Source: Silene conica
Taxonomy: Eukaryota; Streptophyta; Magnoliopsida; Caryophyllales; Caryophyllaceae
Assembly: GCA_029255685.2 (NCBI GenBank)
Contig: CM055311.2
Location: 5,895,031 to 5,959,030, forward strand
Reading direction: 5' to 3'
DNA length: 64,000 bases
The notes beneath the pieces were generated by a model, which was given only the letters and a program-made list of their open reading frames with translations, was not told the origin of the DNA and did no database searches. Shown piece by piece: positions 51,009-61,372 of this stretch. Position numbers and translations under genes: made by a program. The number at the start of each line of letters is the position of its first letter. Positions within the stretch are counted from its first letter, which is position 1.

Positions 51009-51508
51009 AGGTTAATAATGTTGAAAAGATAGATATGATTAAAAAAATTGTCATTAATTTAGAATACCTAACAAACTTGTTCTGTTTTGTCGAATTTTTT
51101 TTATGAGAAATTATATTTATTAAATTGTGAATAACTTTTATCGTATTTCCCTAAAATGGTTGTTGTTTGTTATCCATTATCCCATCGTCTAAAACCTAGT
51201 CAAAAATTATTATTAAAAATAAGTTTGCAAACAATACACATATGAATCGCTTTCTAAACATATCTCCTCCTTTTTTTGGTTAATTGGATGATATCCATTG
51301 GATTTTTCGCAATTTACTACTCTTTCATAGGTGAACACTAATTTTACTATTTGTTTATAACCTGTAATTATCATCCAATATATTTAATTATAGGTTTTTC
51401 CATTTAATAAAAAAAGAAAAAATAAACAAAAATAATTAACTTCCATATTCCTCCATTCTGATTACTCACAAATTGTCGAGGAGGAAGAGGAAGAATAACA
51501 AAATAAAT
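51009..51508 (+). promoter_or_regulatory. Upstream region of the LIM gene
   Basis: Five hundred AT-rich bases separate the 3' LTR of G from the LIM start codon. A CCAAT at 51375-51379 with a TATTTAATTA stretch at 51381-51390 could be the core promoter, which would leave a leader of about 90 nt; this is only a guess from sequence. Any older regulatory DNA further upstream is now about 33 kb away, left of 18356. Confidence 0.3.
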
Positions 51509-53177
51509 ATGGTGATTACTGGAACCTTAGACAAATGCAAAGCATGTGACAAGACCGTTTACGTGGTTGATATGATATCAACCGACGGAGTTACTTATCA
51601 CAAAACTTGTTTCAAATGTAGCCAGTGCAACGGAAAACTCGTGGTACAAGATAAATAAAATGTTATATCATCTATATATTCTACATAAAATTTTATTCAT
51701 GTATTAATATGATTTATTATTACATGATGTATAGATGGGTAGATTTTCTTCATTAGATGGAGTATTATATTGCATGCCGCATTTTGAACAACATTTTAAG
51801 AAGACGGGCACTTATGGAAGCAACAAACCTCAAACATGTAAAAAATTTATCGTAAATTTTTAAATCTTAAATTATATTCGTAAATTTTATTGCAATTATC
51901 ACACGTTGTATTAATGTTTTCATGTTTGTTTTTGTCTTGAACAGCAGGAAAACCAGAGCTGGTAATTAATTACCTTGTATCTTTTTAATGGGTTTTTTTT
52001 TCATGTTCATGTGGTTAGATTTAATTCATCAGTAGTTCTTATTTATGACGGTGTCCTCCCGTGTATTTTTGCAAAATATGACCATCTTGTACTAAAAAGT
52101 GATCACTTTTAAAAAATAGGTCATTTTTTAAATAAAAGAAGTGGTCACTATTTAGTAAAAAATGATCACTATTAATCACTTTTCTATTGGTCGCATATGC
52201 GACTGTCGTAAACTAGAATTTGTGTTTTGTGTTAATTCATAAATTCATATATTTGATTTTCAGACAAAGACACCAAGCAAACTTTCAGCCATGTTTTCGG
52301 GAACACAAGATAAATGTGCAACATGCAAAAAAACAGCTTATCCACTTGAGAAGGTTTGAGATAAAATGAACTCATTAATTCATAATTTAATTTTGCTATG
52401 TCTTAAATGATATATTGGCTAAATTTTAGTATATCGGAAAGTTTAGTATGTTTGATAGGAATATGCTATTTAGGACGTTTGTTATTGACATATTGAAATA
52501 GTATACTGGAGTTCGATATGTTGTTTTACAATATGTTGATCCTACCAGTATATTGGATTAGCCGATTAGAAAAAAATTGGTCTTCTTTAGCCTCCTAATA
52601 AAATAATAACCTCTTTTTATAATTTTAATAAATAATTTGTTCATGTCATTATATGTCATTTTACAAATATACTAAATAATTGTTAATTTAATCTGTCAAT
52701 TACCAAACACCTCTAAAACAATTCTGCTAAATAAATCTGCTATTAAATTATTCTGCCAGTCTACCTTCTAAATTTATTTGTGGCAATATTAATCCGCTAT
52801 TATCAAATAGAACCAATTTACTGTTTAATTTTTGAATATATCATATATTAATTTTTGTAATTTGCAAAAATGCAACACAGATAGTTGTTGAAGGAGAAAA
52901 TTATCATAAGGCATGCTTTAGGTGTGCAAAAGGAGGATGTTTTCTGAGTGCATCCAACTATGCTGCATTAGATGGATATTTATACTGCAAACCTCATTTT
53001 TCCCAATTATTTAAAGAGAAAGGATCATATAGTCATCTTAGTAAATCCATGTCTGTAAAGCGAAATGAAGTACCACCAGCTGTTATTAGTGAACCTAAGG
53101 AAGACAAAAACGAAGCCACTTCTGAGGTTAACACGGAAGCAGATGAACCCAAACAAGACGTAGTAGACGAACAATAA
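51509..53177 (+). CDS. PLIM2-like: Plant two-LIM-domain protein, PLIM2 type (actin bundling)
   Basis: Five exons by hand: 51509-51643, 51735-51837, 51945-51961, 52264-52353 and 52881-53177, all with GT-AG introns and joining in frame to 213 residues. LIM1 zinc ligands are C10, C13, H31, C34, C37, C40, C58 and H61. LIM2 ligands are C103, C106, H124, C127, C130, C135, C151 and H154, with the C-x4-C and x15 spacings characteristic of plant LIM2. The linker ELTKTPSKLSAMFSGTQDKC and start MVITGTLDKCKACDKTVYVVD are closest in memory to Arabidopsis PLIM2 proteins. The acidic tail (about residues 185-213) fits the pollen class. Family members bind and bundle actin filaments in cytoplasm. An in-frame upstream TTG at 51473 gives a longer frame but the ATG matches family starts. 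Exon 3 is only 17 nt. No defect was seen. Confidence 0.9.
52045..52215. repeat. MITE-like repeat block in intron 3 of the LIM gene
   Basis: Several related motifs occur close together: AAAAAGTGATCACTTTT, AGTGGTCACTATTTAGTA, AATGATCACTATTAATCACTTTT and, at the right edge, GTCGCATATGCGACTGTCG. The layout, with internal inverted repeats and a GACGG/CGAC-type edge on each side, resembles a small non-autonomous transposon. The termini are not clear. Confidence 0.35.
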
Positions 53178-53773
53178 ATACAAAGAGTCTTGCTAAAGAC
53201 GGATATTATCTTGTTACAGCAATGTAAGTGGAAAGACAAGTGGAGAAAATGTCACTTGCATTTTGTGAAACAAACACTATCCGTCATAAGCTTGTGACGG
53301 ATTGTGTCCGTCTTTCATGAGAATTTGTGCAATAAAAGAAAGGTTATATATACATTACCAATTTTGATTATTACATCTCGTCTAATATTCGATTTGACGG
53401 TATATATATTATTCTTCGTAGCTAATTACTATTTATAGATTTATAGTTGTATTTTTATTTTGTGTCACATGGACATAATTAAACTAATTGAGACGCATTT
53501 TATACTCGTTGGAATTGTATGTTTGTATTTGTATAGTTGTTGGGATAGTGTGCTTGTAGAGCATGCCATTTTTAGAGTTGTACCAAGGTGCATATTAAAC
53601 AACTCATATTAAATTATGTTAATAATATGTTTATTCTATTGAAATAACATTATGAAATGCCATAGTATTTAAATACTACTCCTTTCGTCTTGGTAATTCT
53701 TTTTACTTATTTCACTTTAGTGTGTCAAAGTCATTTTTTTATCCTTCTATATTAGTAAGGTTTTTATGGTTAA
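53178..53773 (+). other. LIM gene 3' region and short intergenic stretch
   Basis: AATAAA-type poly(A) signals occur at 53174 and near 53331. A MITE-like element lies at 53195-53315. From about 53685 to 53760 the sequence resembles the end of a Stowaway-like MITE (CTCCTTTCGTCTTGGTAATT); this is a weak call. Nothing coding is seen. Confidence 0.4.
53195..53315. mobile_element. Small MITE in the LIM 3' untranslated region
   Basis: About 121 bp bounded by AAAGACGGA and TCCGTCTTT. The left half (TTGTTACAGCAATGTAAGTGG) is complementary, with mismatches, to the right half (CCACTT... CACTTGCATTTTGTGAAACAA). A perfect-looking inner inverted repeat around AAGCTTGTGACGGAT lies near 53275-53302. It could form a hairpin in the transcript. 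Confidence 0.5.
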
Positions 53774-54795
53774 CTAGTCCTTATACCCGTGCAATGCACG
53801 GGCTTGAATTGAATTACTTGTGTGTATATTAATCAATCTTTTATCATTATAACTAATATAAATATTTTTTTATATTACATGAAAATGAGTTAGTCTGACT
53901 TTGGAGGTAGTTTGTTCAAAATTAGTATGGATTTCTACTTTGTAGAATTTATCACTTTTTCTTTTCAACATTTTAGAAATTAATAATGCTTATATCATAT
54001 TAAAATGTAATTCAAAGCTATCATTTATTGATGAGAACGTGTTCCTCTATATAAATATGATATATTAATGAATAGACATTTTCAAGATTAAATTCTTTCA
54101 AAGTAGAGGTATTAATTAATAAACTACCATGAAGTATATAAATTGGCCGATTTTGTAAGTGGTTTAGCGTAAAAAAAATGAGTGACTTTATTTATCTACC
54201 ATTTTCCTTATTAAGAATTAAACAAATATATTTATGACATCAACTTACGCTAATTTATTTTCAAATTCGGGCGAAAAATATATGAATAAATTATATAATA
54301 TTATTAAGCATAGAGTTATTACTCATATTACCAAATTTATTTATTTTATAGAGGTTATACTTTAGTTGATTAATCCAATTTTCAAACTTATTTTATGCTC
54401 ATAATTTGTACTTGATTTACACATTTTAAAAGTGAATTTTTTTTATAGTATCAATTGTCGGAAGTTTTGTTTATTTGAATATGCATATATTTGTCTTTAA
54501 GAATAAACTAAAGACAATGTATTACTAAATATTTTGACAATTTACCCTATACAAACAAGAAACATTATAGGTAAATATAATTCATATAAACATTATATTA
54601 ATTTAGAGCACAAAAAATAAAGGTAGCATAAAAATAGTTGATCTGCACAATTAATCAATTATATTATTAGTGTCAAAAGTTAAGTCTTATATGTAGATCT
54701 GCTTGTTTTTATACCACGATTAGTCGATCATTGGAAATGATTTTACTTTAAAAATACCAACTGAATGAAGTTAGTATAAACATAGTTAATAGAGA
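53774..54795 (-). mobile_element. Non-autonomous Helitron with both termini
   Basis: On the minus strand the element starts TCTCTATTAACT at 54795, preceded by host A, and ends CTAG at 53774, followed by host T. Upstream of the 3' end a hairpin of stem CCCGTGC/GCACGGG (53786-53802, loop of 3) lies 8 nt before CTAG. TC start, short hairpin, CTRR end and A|T insertion without target duplication are the Helitron signature. The 1022-bp interior is AT-rich and has no Rep/helicase coding region. Confidence 0.8.
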
Positions 54796-55303
54796 TCCAT
54801 TTTTAAGAAGATTATCTACGATTCAAAAAAATCAAATTCACTCGAGGATAAAAGTTCAATAAAAACAAATATATACCAATATTATCTTCCATCTTTGTAA
54901 CACCCCCATTTATTTAAGGGCCTGTACTAGGACTCCCTAGATAAATAAGGATGTTACCATCTCGGTTTCCCGAGGCAGTAGATGTAAAGGAAGATAAACA
55001 GTACTTTAATTTGATAAGTTATCTCAAAGAACAAGTTTGTACAACTGAATTATAAAACTGTCTTGATGAAATAAAGGTACAACTCGTAAACAACTATTAT
55101 GTGATCTAGACTCTAGGCAGGTTCGGATCCATGCTTCTCCCTTCCCTTGGCTCCCATAGTCTTTATACCTGTCAATCTGCTCCCCAATAAATTGGTTCAT
55201 CACAGGTGATCACGAATACACAGGGTCAACCACGAGGTTGAGTAGAGAAAAACTGTAAACAAATCACATTACTATAAACAGAAAGTCGAACTTCTCCACT
55301 CCG

Positions 55304-55460
55304 AATCACAGACCCTTTATCTCCGCACCAATCACAGACCCTTTATCTTCGCACCAATCACAGACCCTTTATCTCCGCACCAATCACAGACCCTTTATCT
55401 CCGCACCAATCACAGACCCTTTATCTCCACACCAATCACAGACCCTTTATCTTCGCACCA
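55304..55460. repeat. 26-bp minisatellite, six copies
   Basis: The unit CAGACCCTTTATCTCCGCAC plus CAATCA starts at 55308, 55334, 55360, 55386, 55412 and 55438, with only C/T or G/A variants between copies. Confidence 0.95.
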
Positions 55461-55784
55461 TATCGTATCACAGAATTATTTATCACAATATACCAATCAT
55501 ATAACAATATAGATGAACATGGTTAATCTCAACCAATAAACAGATTACACATCACATGTACATAGTATTCCCCTACCTCGTAACTGTAGAAGAAAAAGGC
55601 AAGTGAGCAACGGCTATTAAAACTGTTCCACGCGGAAATCACCACCTAACATAAATTATATAAATAATAAGATTCCCTAAACTTGTAATATACCCACATT
55701 TATTTATAGCACTTCCTAACACACGGAATACAATTATGGTTGCTATAAATAGAACTTTCCTAAAAAGGCACCTTCCAAAAATAG

Positions 55785-55985
55785 TAACTTCTATAGTAGG
55801 TAACTTTCCAAAATTAGATACTTCGGTTTGAAATTCAAATTTATTTAAAATATGCATTACTACCAAATCTTACAATAAATGCCAAATCCTTTCCTTTAAT
55901 ACCATCATATTTTTACTAATAATAAAACCAATACCATAAATAATAAATAAATAAATAAGTAAATAATAATAATAATAATAATAGC

Positions 55986-56048
<63 letters not shown>

Positions 56049-57580
56049 AGTAGATAAACCACTCAACTTCCCGACATACACCAACCACGGCTCCCAAACA
56101 CCCAATCACCGCCGCAAGACCAACCCAAACCCCACCAGCAACCGCCTGACACGACACCCACAACGCCCTCTACACCTCTGACCACCACCACCGGCGTCGA
56201 CTAGCTCCGGCGAGGTGAACTAGAGCCGTTTCCAGGCCTGGTTCACGGCCCACTGCTCAGCACTCCTTCACTAGACCTCGCAAAAACGCCTGCAACCACC
56301 CCAGACACGGCCGACTCCGACAACACTCACCCCAGACACCACCACTGACATCCGACCCCCACAACCACCATGGTACCACCGCATAGACCTCCCCCTAGTC
56401 GGCGGTGGCACCATTCCAACAACCCCTCGACACCCAGTCACAACCCAACTCCCTGACACCCCTTTCAGAACCACCAACGAACCCACCTGTTTACACCGTA
56501 TCCAGCCCTTACCAACCCCGTGACTACCACCATACGTACCACCAGACAACCCACCATCTAATAATCCTAAGACCCAGTGTAAGCGTTATCTGAGTTAACT
56601 TCTATAGTAGGTAACTTTCCAAAATTAGATACTTCGGTTTGAAATTCAAATTTATTTAAAATATGCATTACTACCAAATCTTACAATAAATGCCAAATCC
56701 TTTCCTTTAATACCATCATATTTTTACTAATAATAAAACCAATACCATAAATAATAAATAAATAAATAAGTAAATAATAATAATAATAATAATAATAGCA
56801 ATAATAATAATAATAATAATAACAAAAGTAGATAAACCACTCAACTTCCCGACATACACCAACCACGGCTCCCAAACACCCAATCACCGCCGCAAGACCA
56901 ACCCAAACCCCACCAGCAACCGCCTGACACGACACCCACAACGCCCTCTACACCTCTGACCACCACCACCGGCGTCGACTAGCTCCGGCGAGGTGAACCA
57001 GAGCCGTTTCCAGGCCTGGTTCACGACCCACTGCTCAGCACTCCTTCACCAGACCTCGCAAAAACGCCTGCAACCACCTCAGACACGGCCGACTCCGACA
57101 ACACTCACCCCAGACACCACCACTGACATCCGACCCCCACAACCACCATGGTACCACCGCATAGACCTCCCCCTAGTCGGCGGTGGCACCATTCCAACAA
57201 CCCCTCGACACCCAGTCACAACCCAACTCCCTGACACCCCTTTCAGAACCACCAACGAACCCACCTGTTTACACCGTATCCAGCCCTTACCAACCCCGTG
57301 ACCACAACCATACGTACCACCAGACAACCCACCATCTAATAATCCTAAGACCCAGAGTAAGCGTTATCTGAGTTAACTTCTATAGTAGGTAACTTTCCAA
57401 AATTAGATACTTCGGTTTGAAATTCAAATTTATTTAAAATATCCATTACTACCAAATCTTACAATAAATGCCAAATCCTTTCCTTTAATACCATCATATT
57501 TTTACTAATAATAAAACCAATACCATAAATAATAAATAAATAAATAAGTAAATAATAATAATAATAATAATAATAATAGC

Positions 57581-57613
<33 letters not shown>

Positions 57614-58160
57614 AGTAGATAAACCACTCAACTTCCCGACATACACCAACCACGGCTCCCAAACACCCAATCACCGCCGCAAGACCAACCCAAACCCCAC
57701 CAGCAACCGCCTGACACGACACCCACAACGCCCTCTACACCTCTGACCACCACCACCGGCGTCGACTAGCTCCGGCGAGGTGAACCAGAGCCGTTTCCAG
57801 GCCTGGTTCACGACCCACTGCTCAGCACTCCTTCACCAGACCTCGCAAAAACGCCTGCAACCATCTCAGACACGGCCGACTCGGACAACACTCACCCCAG
57901 ACACCACCACTGACATCCGACCCCCACAACCACCATGGTACCACCGCATAGACCTCCCCCTAGTCGGCGGTGGCACCATTCCAACAACCCCTCGACACCC
58001 AGTCACAACCCAACTCCCTGACACCCCTTTCAGAACCACCAACGAACCCACCTGTTTACACCGTATCCAGCCCTTACCAACCCCGTGACTACCACCATAC
58101 GTACCACCAGACAACCCACCATCTAATAATCCTAAGACCCAGAGTAAGCGTTATCTGAGT
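55785..58160. repeat. Tandem triplication, units about 780-810 bp
   Basis: Three consecutive copies at 55785-56595, 56596-57373 and 57374-58160 differ by only a few substitutions. The length differences are mostly in an AAT microsatellite inside each unit (longest at 55961-56044). The junction sequence GAGTTAACTTC resembles both the unit start (AGTAACTTC) and the sequence after the last copy (GAGTTGACTTC). Confidence 0.95.
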
Positions 58161-58881
58161 TGACTTCGAAAACCCACGCAAAACACCACGTTCCCGACTC
58201 TGTTCTGAAACGGTAAGAAAATGGTTTGACACAGACGACAAAACCACCACGACTGGTGGTTTAGGGTGGTCAAGGGTGACTCCACTATAACCAAAACGCA
58301 ACTATCAACATCAAAGATCAATATTATAAAAAAAACCAGAATTAGTAACCATTATAACACGATCGAAAAAGACGAATAAGAAGGACAACAAACTGCGAAA
58401 TTATGAAACAGTGGTGAGCATACCCGGTTCTTGGCCAAATCGAGGTACCCTAGGTCAGTCTATAACCACCGTGATCAGGCTCTTCTTCTTCCCTACAGTG
58501 ACGGCTAGGTGAGTGTGAGATTTGATTTGTGTCTTTGTGGTGTCTAGGGCACGGAAATCTATGTATATATAAGGCGGCTGTGCTAGGTTGTTCATGATTT
58601 CAGAATTCCGTGTGGGCTTGGTCTGTTGTCACGCCAATCGAGGCCCAGTGTAGGGTGACAACAGGTCCCAAGTTCGAACCACACTAACACCATGCCACAT
58701 ACATTGCTACTAGGTGCTTAGGTCCCTACCTCGAATCCCACAGTAGTACAAAAATCACCCCACAAAACGAGTACGCGTAAGCTTATGAACCGACTATTTA
58801 AGAAGTAAAAGATAACTTTCGATCATAACTAACCCACGAAACCACTATTTTTAATAATAAAAATCGGGTTATTACAATCTT

Positions 58882-59203
58882 ACTCAAGAGTAAGACCTCT
58901 TCTCATTCTAAATTTGTGTAGCTCCTTCATCACCAATTCACTTGCCAAATAATATATATTTAAATCAATGACCTCTCTAAAAACATTTTTCTGTAATATC
59001 AATAAAAAATCTATAATGATAAACTACTCTTATCAAATATGAAAATATGCACCAAAATAAAATAAATAGGAGTATCTATAAATTCTTATTAAAATGCTAC
59101 CTAAAACATCTAATTAATGTGACATGTCAAATTAAATATGACATGACAAATTAAATGTGACATGACAAATGTGATATTTTTAAAAAAGTAAATAAATAAA
59201 TTA
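58882..59203. other. Short intergenic stretch, nothing recognised
   Basis: AT-rich, with three loose repeats of TGACATGACAAATTAAAT around 59118-59170. No gene or terminal repeat. Confidence 0.5.
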
Positions 59204-59222
59204 CACTACAAAACATTATCGC

Positions 59223-59520
59223 ATTTGCGACGGACAGTTCCGTCGCAAACAATACGAAATCCGTCGCAAATGAGACATTTGCGACGGACAGTGTCTGTCG
59301 CTTCTTTTTGTCGCAAATTGAAACTTTACGACGAAATTGTCCGTCGCAAATCGGAATGGTCAAAGTTTGCGACGGAAATTCCGTCGCAAGCCTTGACTAA
59401 CTTTCACTCTCTGGTCAAGTCGGTCAACGTTTGCGACGGAATTTCCGTCGCAAACCTTGACTGACTTTGACACTTTGGTCAAGGTCAGTCAACGTTTGCG
59501 ACGGATTCCGTCGCAAATTC
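59223..59520. repeat. CACTA subterminal inverted motifs
   Basis: TTTGCGACGGA and TCCGTCGCAAA alternate at least six times as back-to-back pairs, for example near 59223-59247, 59367-59388, 59429-59454 and 59494-59517. In En/Spm-type elements such arrays are binding sites for the TNPA protein. Confidence 0.85.
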
Positions 59521-59781
59521 CTGTAAGTTTTTCCGATTTCAGCTGTTTTTTCTGCTCCTCATTTCAGCTAAATGGTTGATTTTACCCATTTGTAAGCTCT
59601 CCAAACCTGCATAAAAGCGGCTGATTTCAGCCAAAACAACCCAGCAACAAAGAACTTGTCCGAGACAAGATTTTTAAAAAGTTTTTTCGTAACCAAAATT
59701 AAGGTTTTACATACGTTCATTCAACTTAAAAATAAAACTAAACATAATCCTAGGTCGACAAACTAGCCAACCTAATAAAAC

Positions 59782-61372
59782 CTATCTAACGATGGTGTGA
59801 GTGGTTTGTGGGGTGATGAAATGGCTGGCCGACCTAGCATTGTCGCCACCGTCATCATCAAAGTCGCGTCTTAGCTGAGAAAAGCCTCCCGGGTTGCAGC
59901 TTTGAGTAGAGAAGCCATGTTGACTTAAGAACTCTTCAATAGCGTTAAGCCTTTGAGATTGCTCGAGTACACGTTCCTTTAGCTGAGCATTCTCTTCAAG
60001 GACTCTGCTGACGATACCTGCGATTAAAAGTCAAATTTGGTTAAGAGTATTATCTATAAACATGGTATTATATTCATTCAGTAAACGGTAAAATCATTGG
60101 TTAGTTTTAATCTTCAATATACTACAAAATACTAACCTAGGGTGTATGATGGGTTCCCAGCACTTGAGCGACGGCGACGTTCGTAAAGAACTGGTGCTGC
60201 ATTTCCCATACCAAATATCATCCCTTTTTTGTTATAGCCGCCATGTTCTTCAAAGTAGATCTTGTTATCGTCGATCTGCTCCTCCGGTACCCCTTCACTT
60301 ATCAGACGACTCTTCCTCGAAAAAACCTTTCCCTACAAAACAAAAACAAAGTTTGATTAGTATACGTTAATTAATTACTAAAGCAATTTACTAAAAAATA
60401 AAGAAAAGTTTGTGGTAACTTACAAAGAATTCCTTCGATTTCGTTGACACCCATCCCTTTTTGGCATGCTTCTTGGTCTTCTCGAGCAAAACCAAGGCGG
60501 ATGGTACATCTCTCTCATCTTGTCCAGCCTACAGTTTAAATCATACGGCACTTGTTAAAAAAACACTCAAATCAAATGACAGACAATTGTTAAAAAAATA
60601 CTCAAATCGAGAAAAAGTGAAATAAAAACTATGAAATTACCATTTCATCCATAATCTGAAGGGTGTTTCTACGACCCATAATATGAGTACCTAAGGCCTT
60701 GCCTTTTTCAGTACTTCCGGACATCCTGTTGGCGGTGTTTTTTTCGGATGAGGTCTTAAACTTTGGATCTGCAATGGGTCTATCCAGAATCTGTCGGAAT
60801 ATATCAGCAGGTATCCAAGATGGCCTGTGCTCCGCATCTTTCTTGGAAGCCGTGTGGATCTTTCTGCGTAGGCGTTTTTTCATTATGTCAGTCCAAGCCG
60901 CCTTAACCACATCTCTGTCACGGGGATGAAAGGTAACATGTTTCTTTTTAAAAAAATAATATAGTTAGAAAATAAATAATAATGAAACGAAATAGGTAAT
61001 AAATAATGAAACAGAAATAGGTAATAGTTAATAAATACCTCAAACCAATCCCACCATTCCTTCTTCAACGCATCCGACGCATGTGACCAGTTTGGCGCAA
61101 ATTCCTTGTTGTTAAAGATAATGGTCAAGGTTATAAGATCGGAAACTTCTTTGTGACTGAACCTAAAAAGAGTTGAAATTGAAAATAAAATAATCAATAA
61201 GCAATCAAATTATAGTCAATATATATATACGATCAATAAGTAAACAAATGAGATATTTACCACATGCCGCCATCATAGTCAGTAGGATCGAGGTGTAGTC
61301 GACGTGTAGGCTGAGGCTGAGGAGGAACAGGCATGTCCTCGTCACTAGCTCCCGCTCGTCCCTCAGGCTGAC
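59782..61372 (-). CDS. CACTA TNPA-like protein (Transposase_24 family), 5' end cut off
   Basis: Six exons on the minus strand by hand: 61372-61261 (start missing), 61162-61039, 60943-60641, 60528-60424, 60332-60137 and 60017-59782, all with GT-AG introns and consistent phase, about 358 residues. Landmarks: a proline-rich PVPPQPQPTRRLHLDP; HASDALKKEWWDWFE; then KHVTFHPRDRDVVKAAW with RPSWIPADIFRQILDRPIAD and SEKNTANRM, the core of Transposase_24; a glycine-rich GMIFGMGNAAP; and a C-terminal heptad-like coiled coil (RVLEENAQLKERVLEQSQRLNAIEEFL). Family members are the TNPA-like second gene of plant CACTA elements, thought to bind the subterminal repeats in the nucleus. No stop or frame break was seen in the visible part. 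Confidence 0.8.

Larger units (their letters stand above)
54896..58876 (-). mobile_element. Chromovirus-type solo LTR with internal tandem triplication
   Basis: Both ends match the chromovirus LTRs here: TGTAACACCCCC on the left and TGTAATAACCCG read on the minus strand at the right. The perfect 5-bp duplication ATCTT flanks it (54891-54895 and 58877-58881). No internal region, primer site or second LTR is present, so this is a solo LTR left by LTR-LTR recombination. At 3981 bp it is enlarged by the triplication at 55785-58160. A minisatellite is at 55304-55460. Confidence 0.88.
59204..61372 (-). mobile_element. CACTA (En/Spm) transposon, left end with TNPA-like gene
   Basis: The terminus CACTACAAAACATT starts at 59204, preceded by a possible 3-bp target copy TTA. 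Subterminal repeats of TTTGCGACGGA and its complement fill 59223-59520. A spliced TNPA-like gene on the minus strand ends about 580 bp inside the terminus. The element is interrupted at 61373 by a gypsy LTR; the remainder, presumably including the TNPD/TNP2 transposase and the other terminus, lies beyond the window. Confidence 0.85.

Noticed and set aside
51473-51508. Extended N-terminus of the LIM protein
   Set aside because: The extension would start at TTG and adds a basic stretch absent from the family. The ATG at 51509 gives the family-typical start.
55304-55460. CRISPR-like regular repeats
   Set aside because: The 26-bp units are directly adjacent with no unique spacers. It is a minisatellite inside a plant LTR.
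55905-58158. Repeated reading frames in the LTR triplication, some with poly-Tyr or poly-Ile
   Set aside because: They arise from an AAT microsatellite and a GC-rich LTR block copied three times. There is no domain and the repetition follows the DNA repeat, not protein selection.
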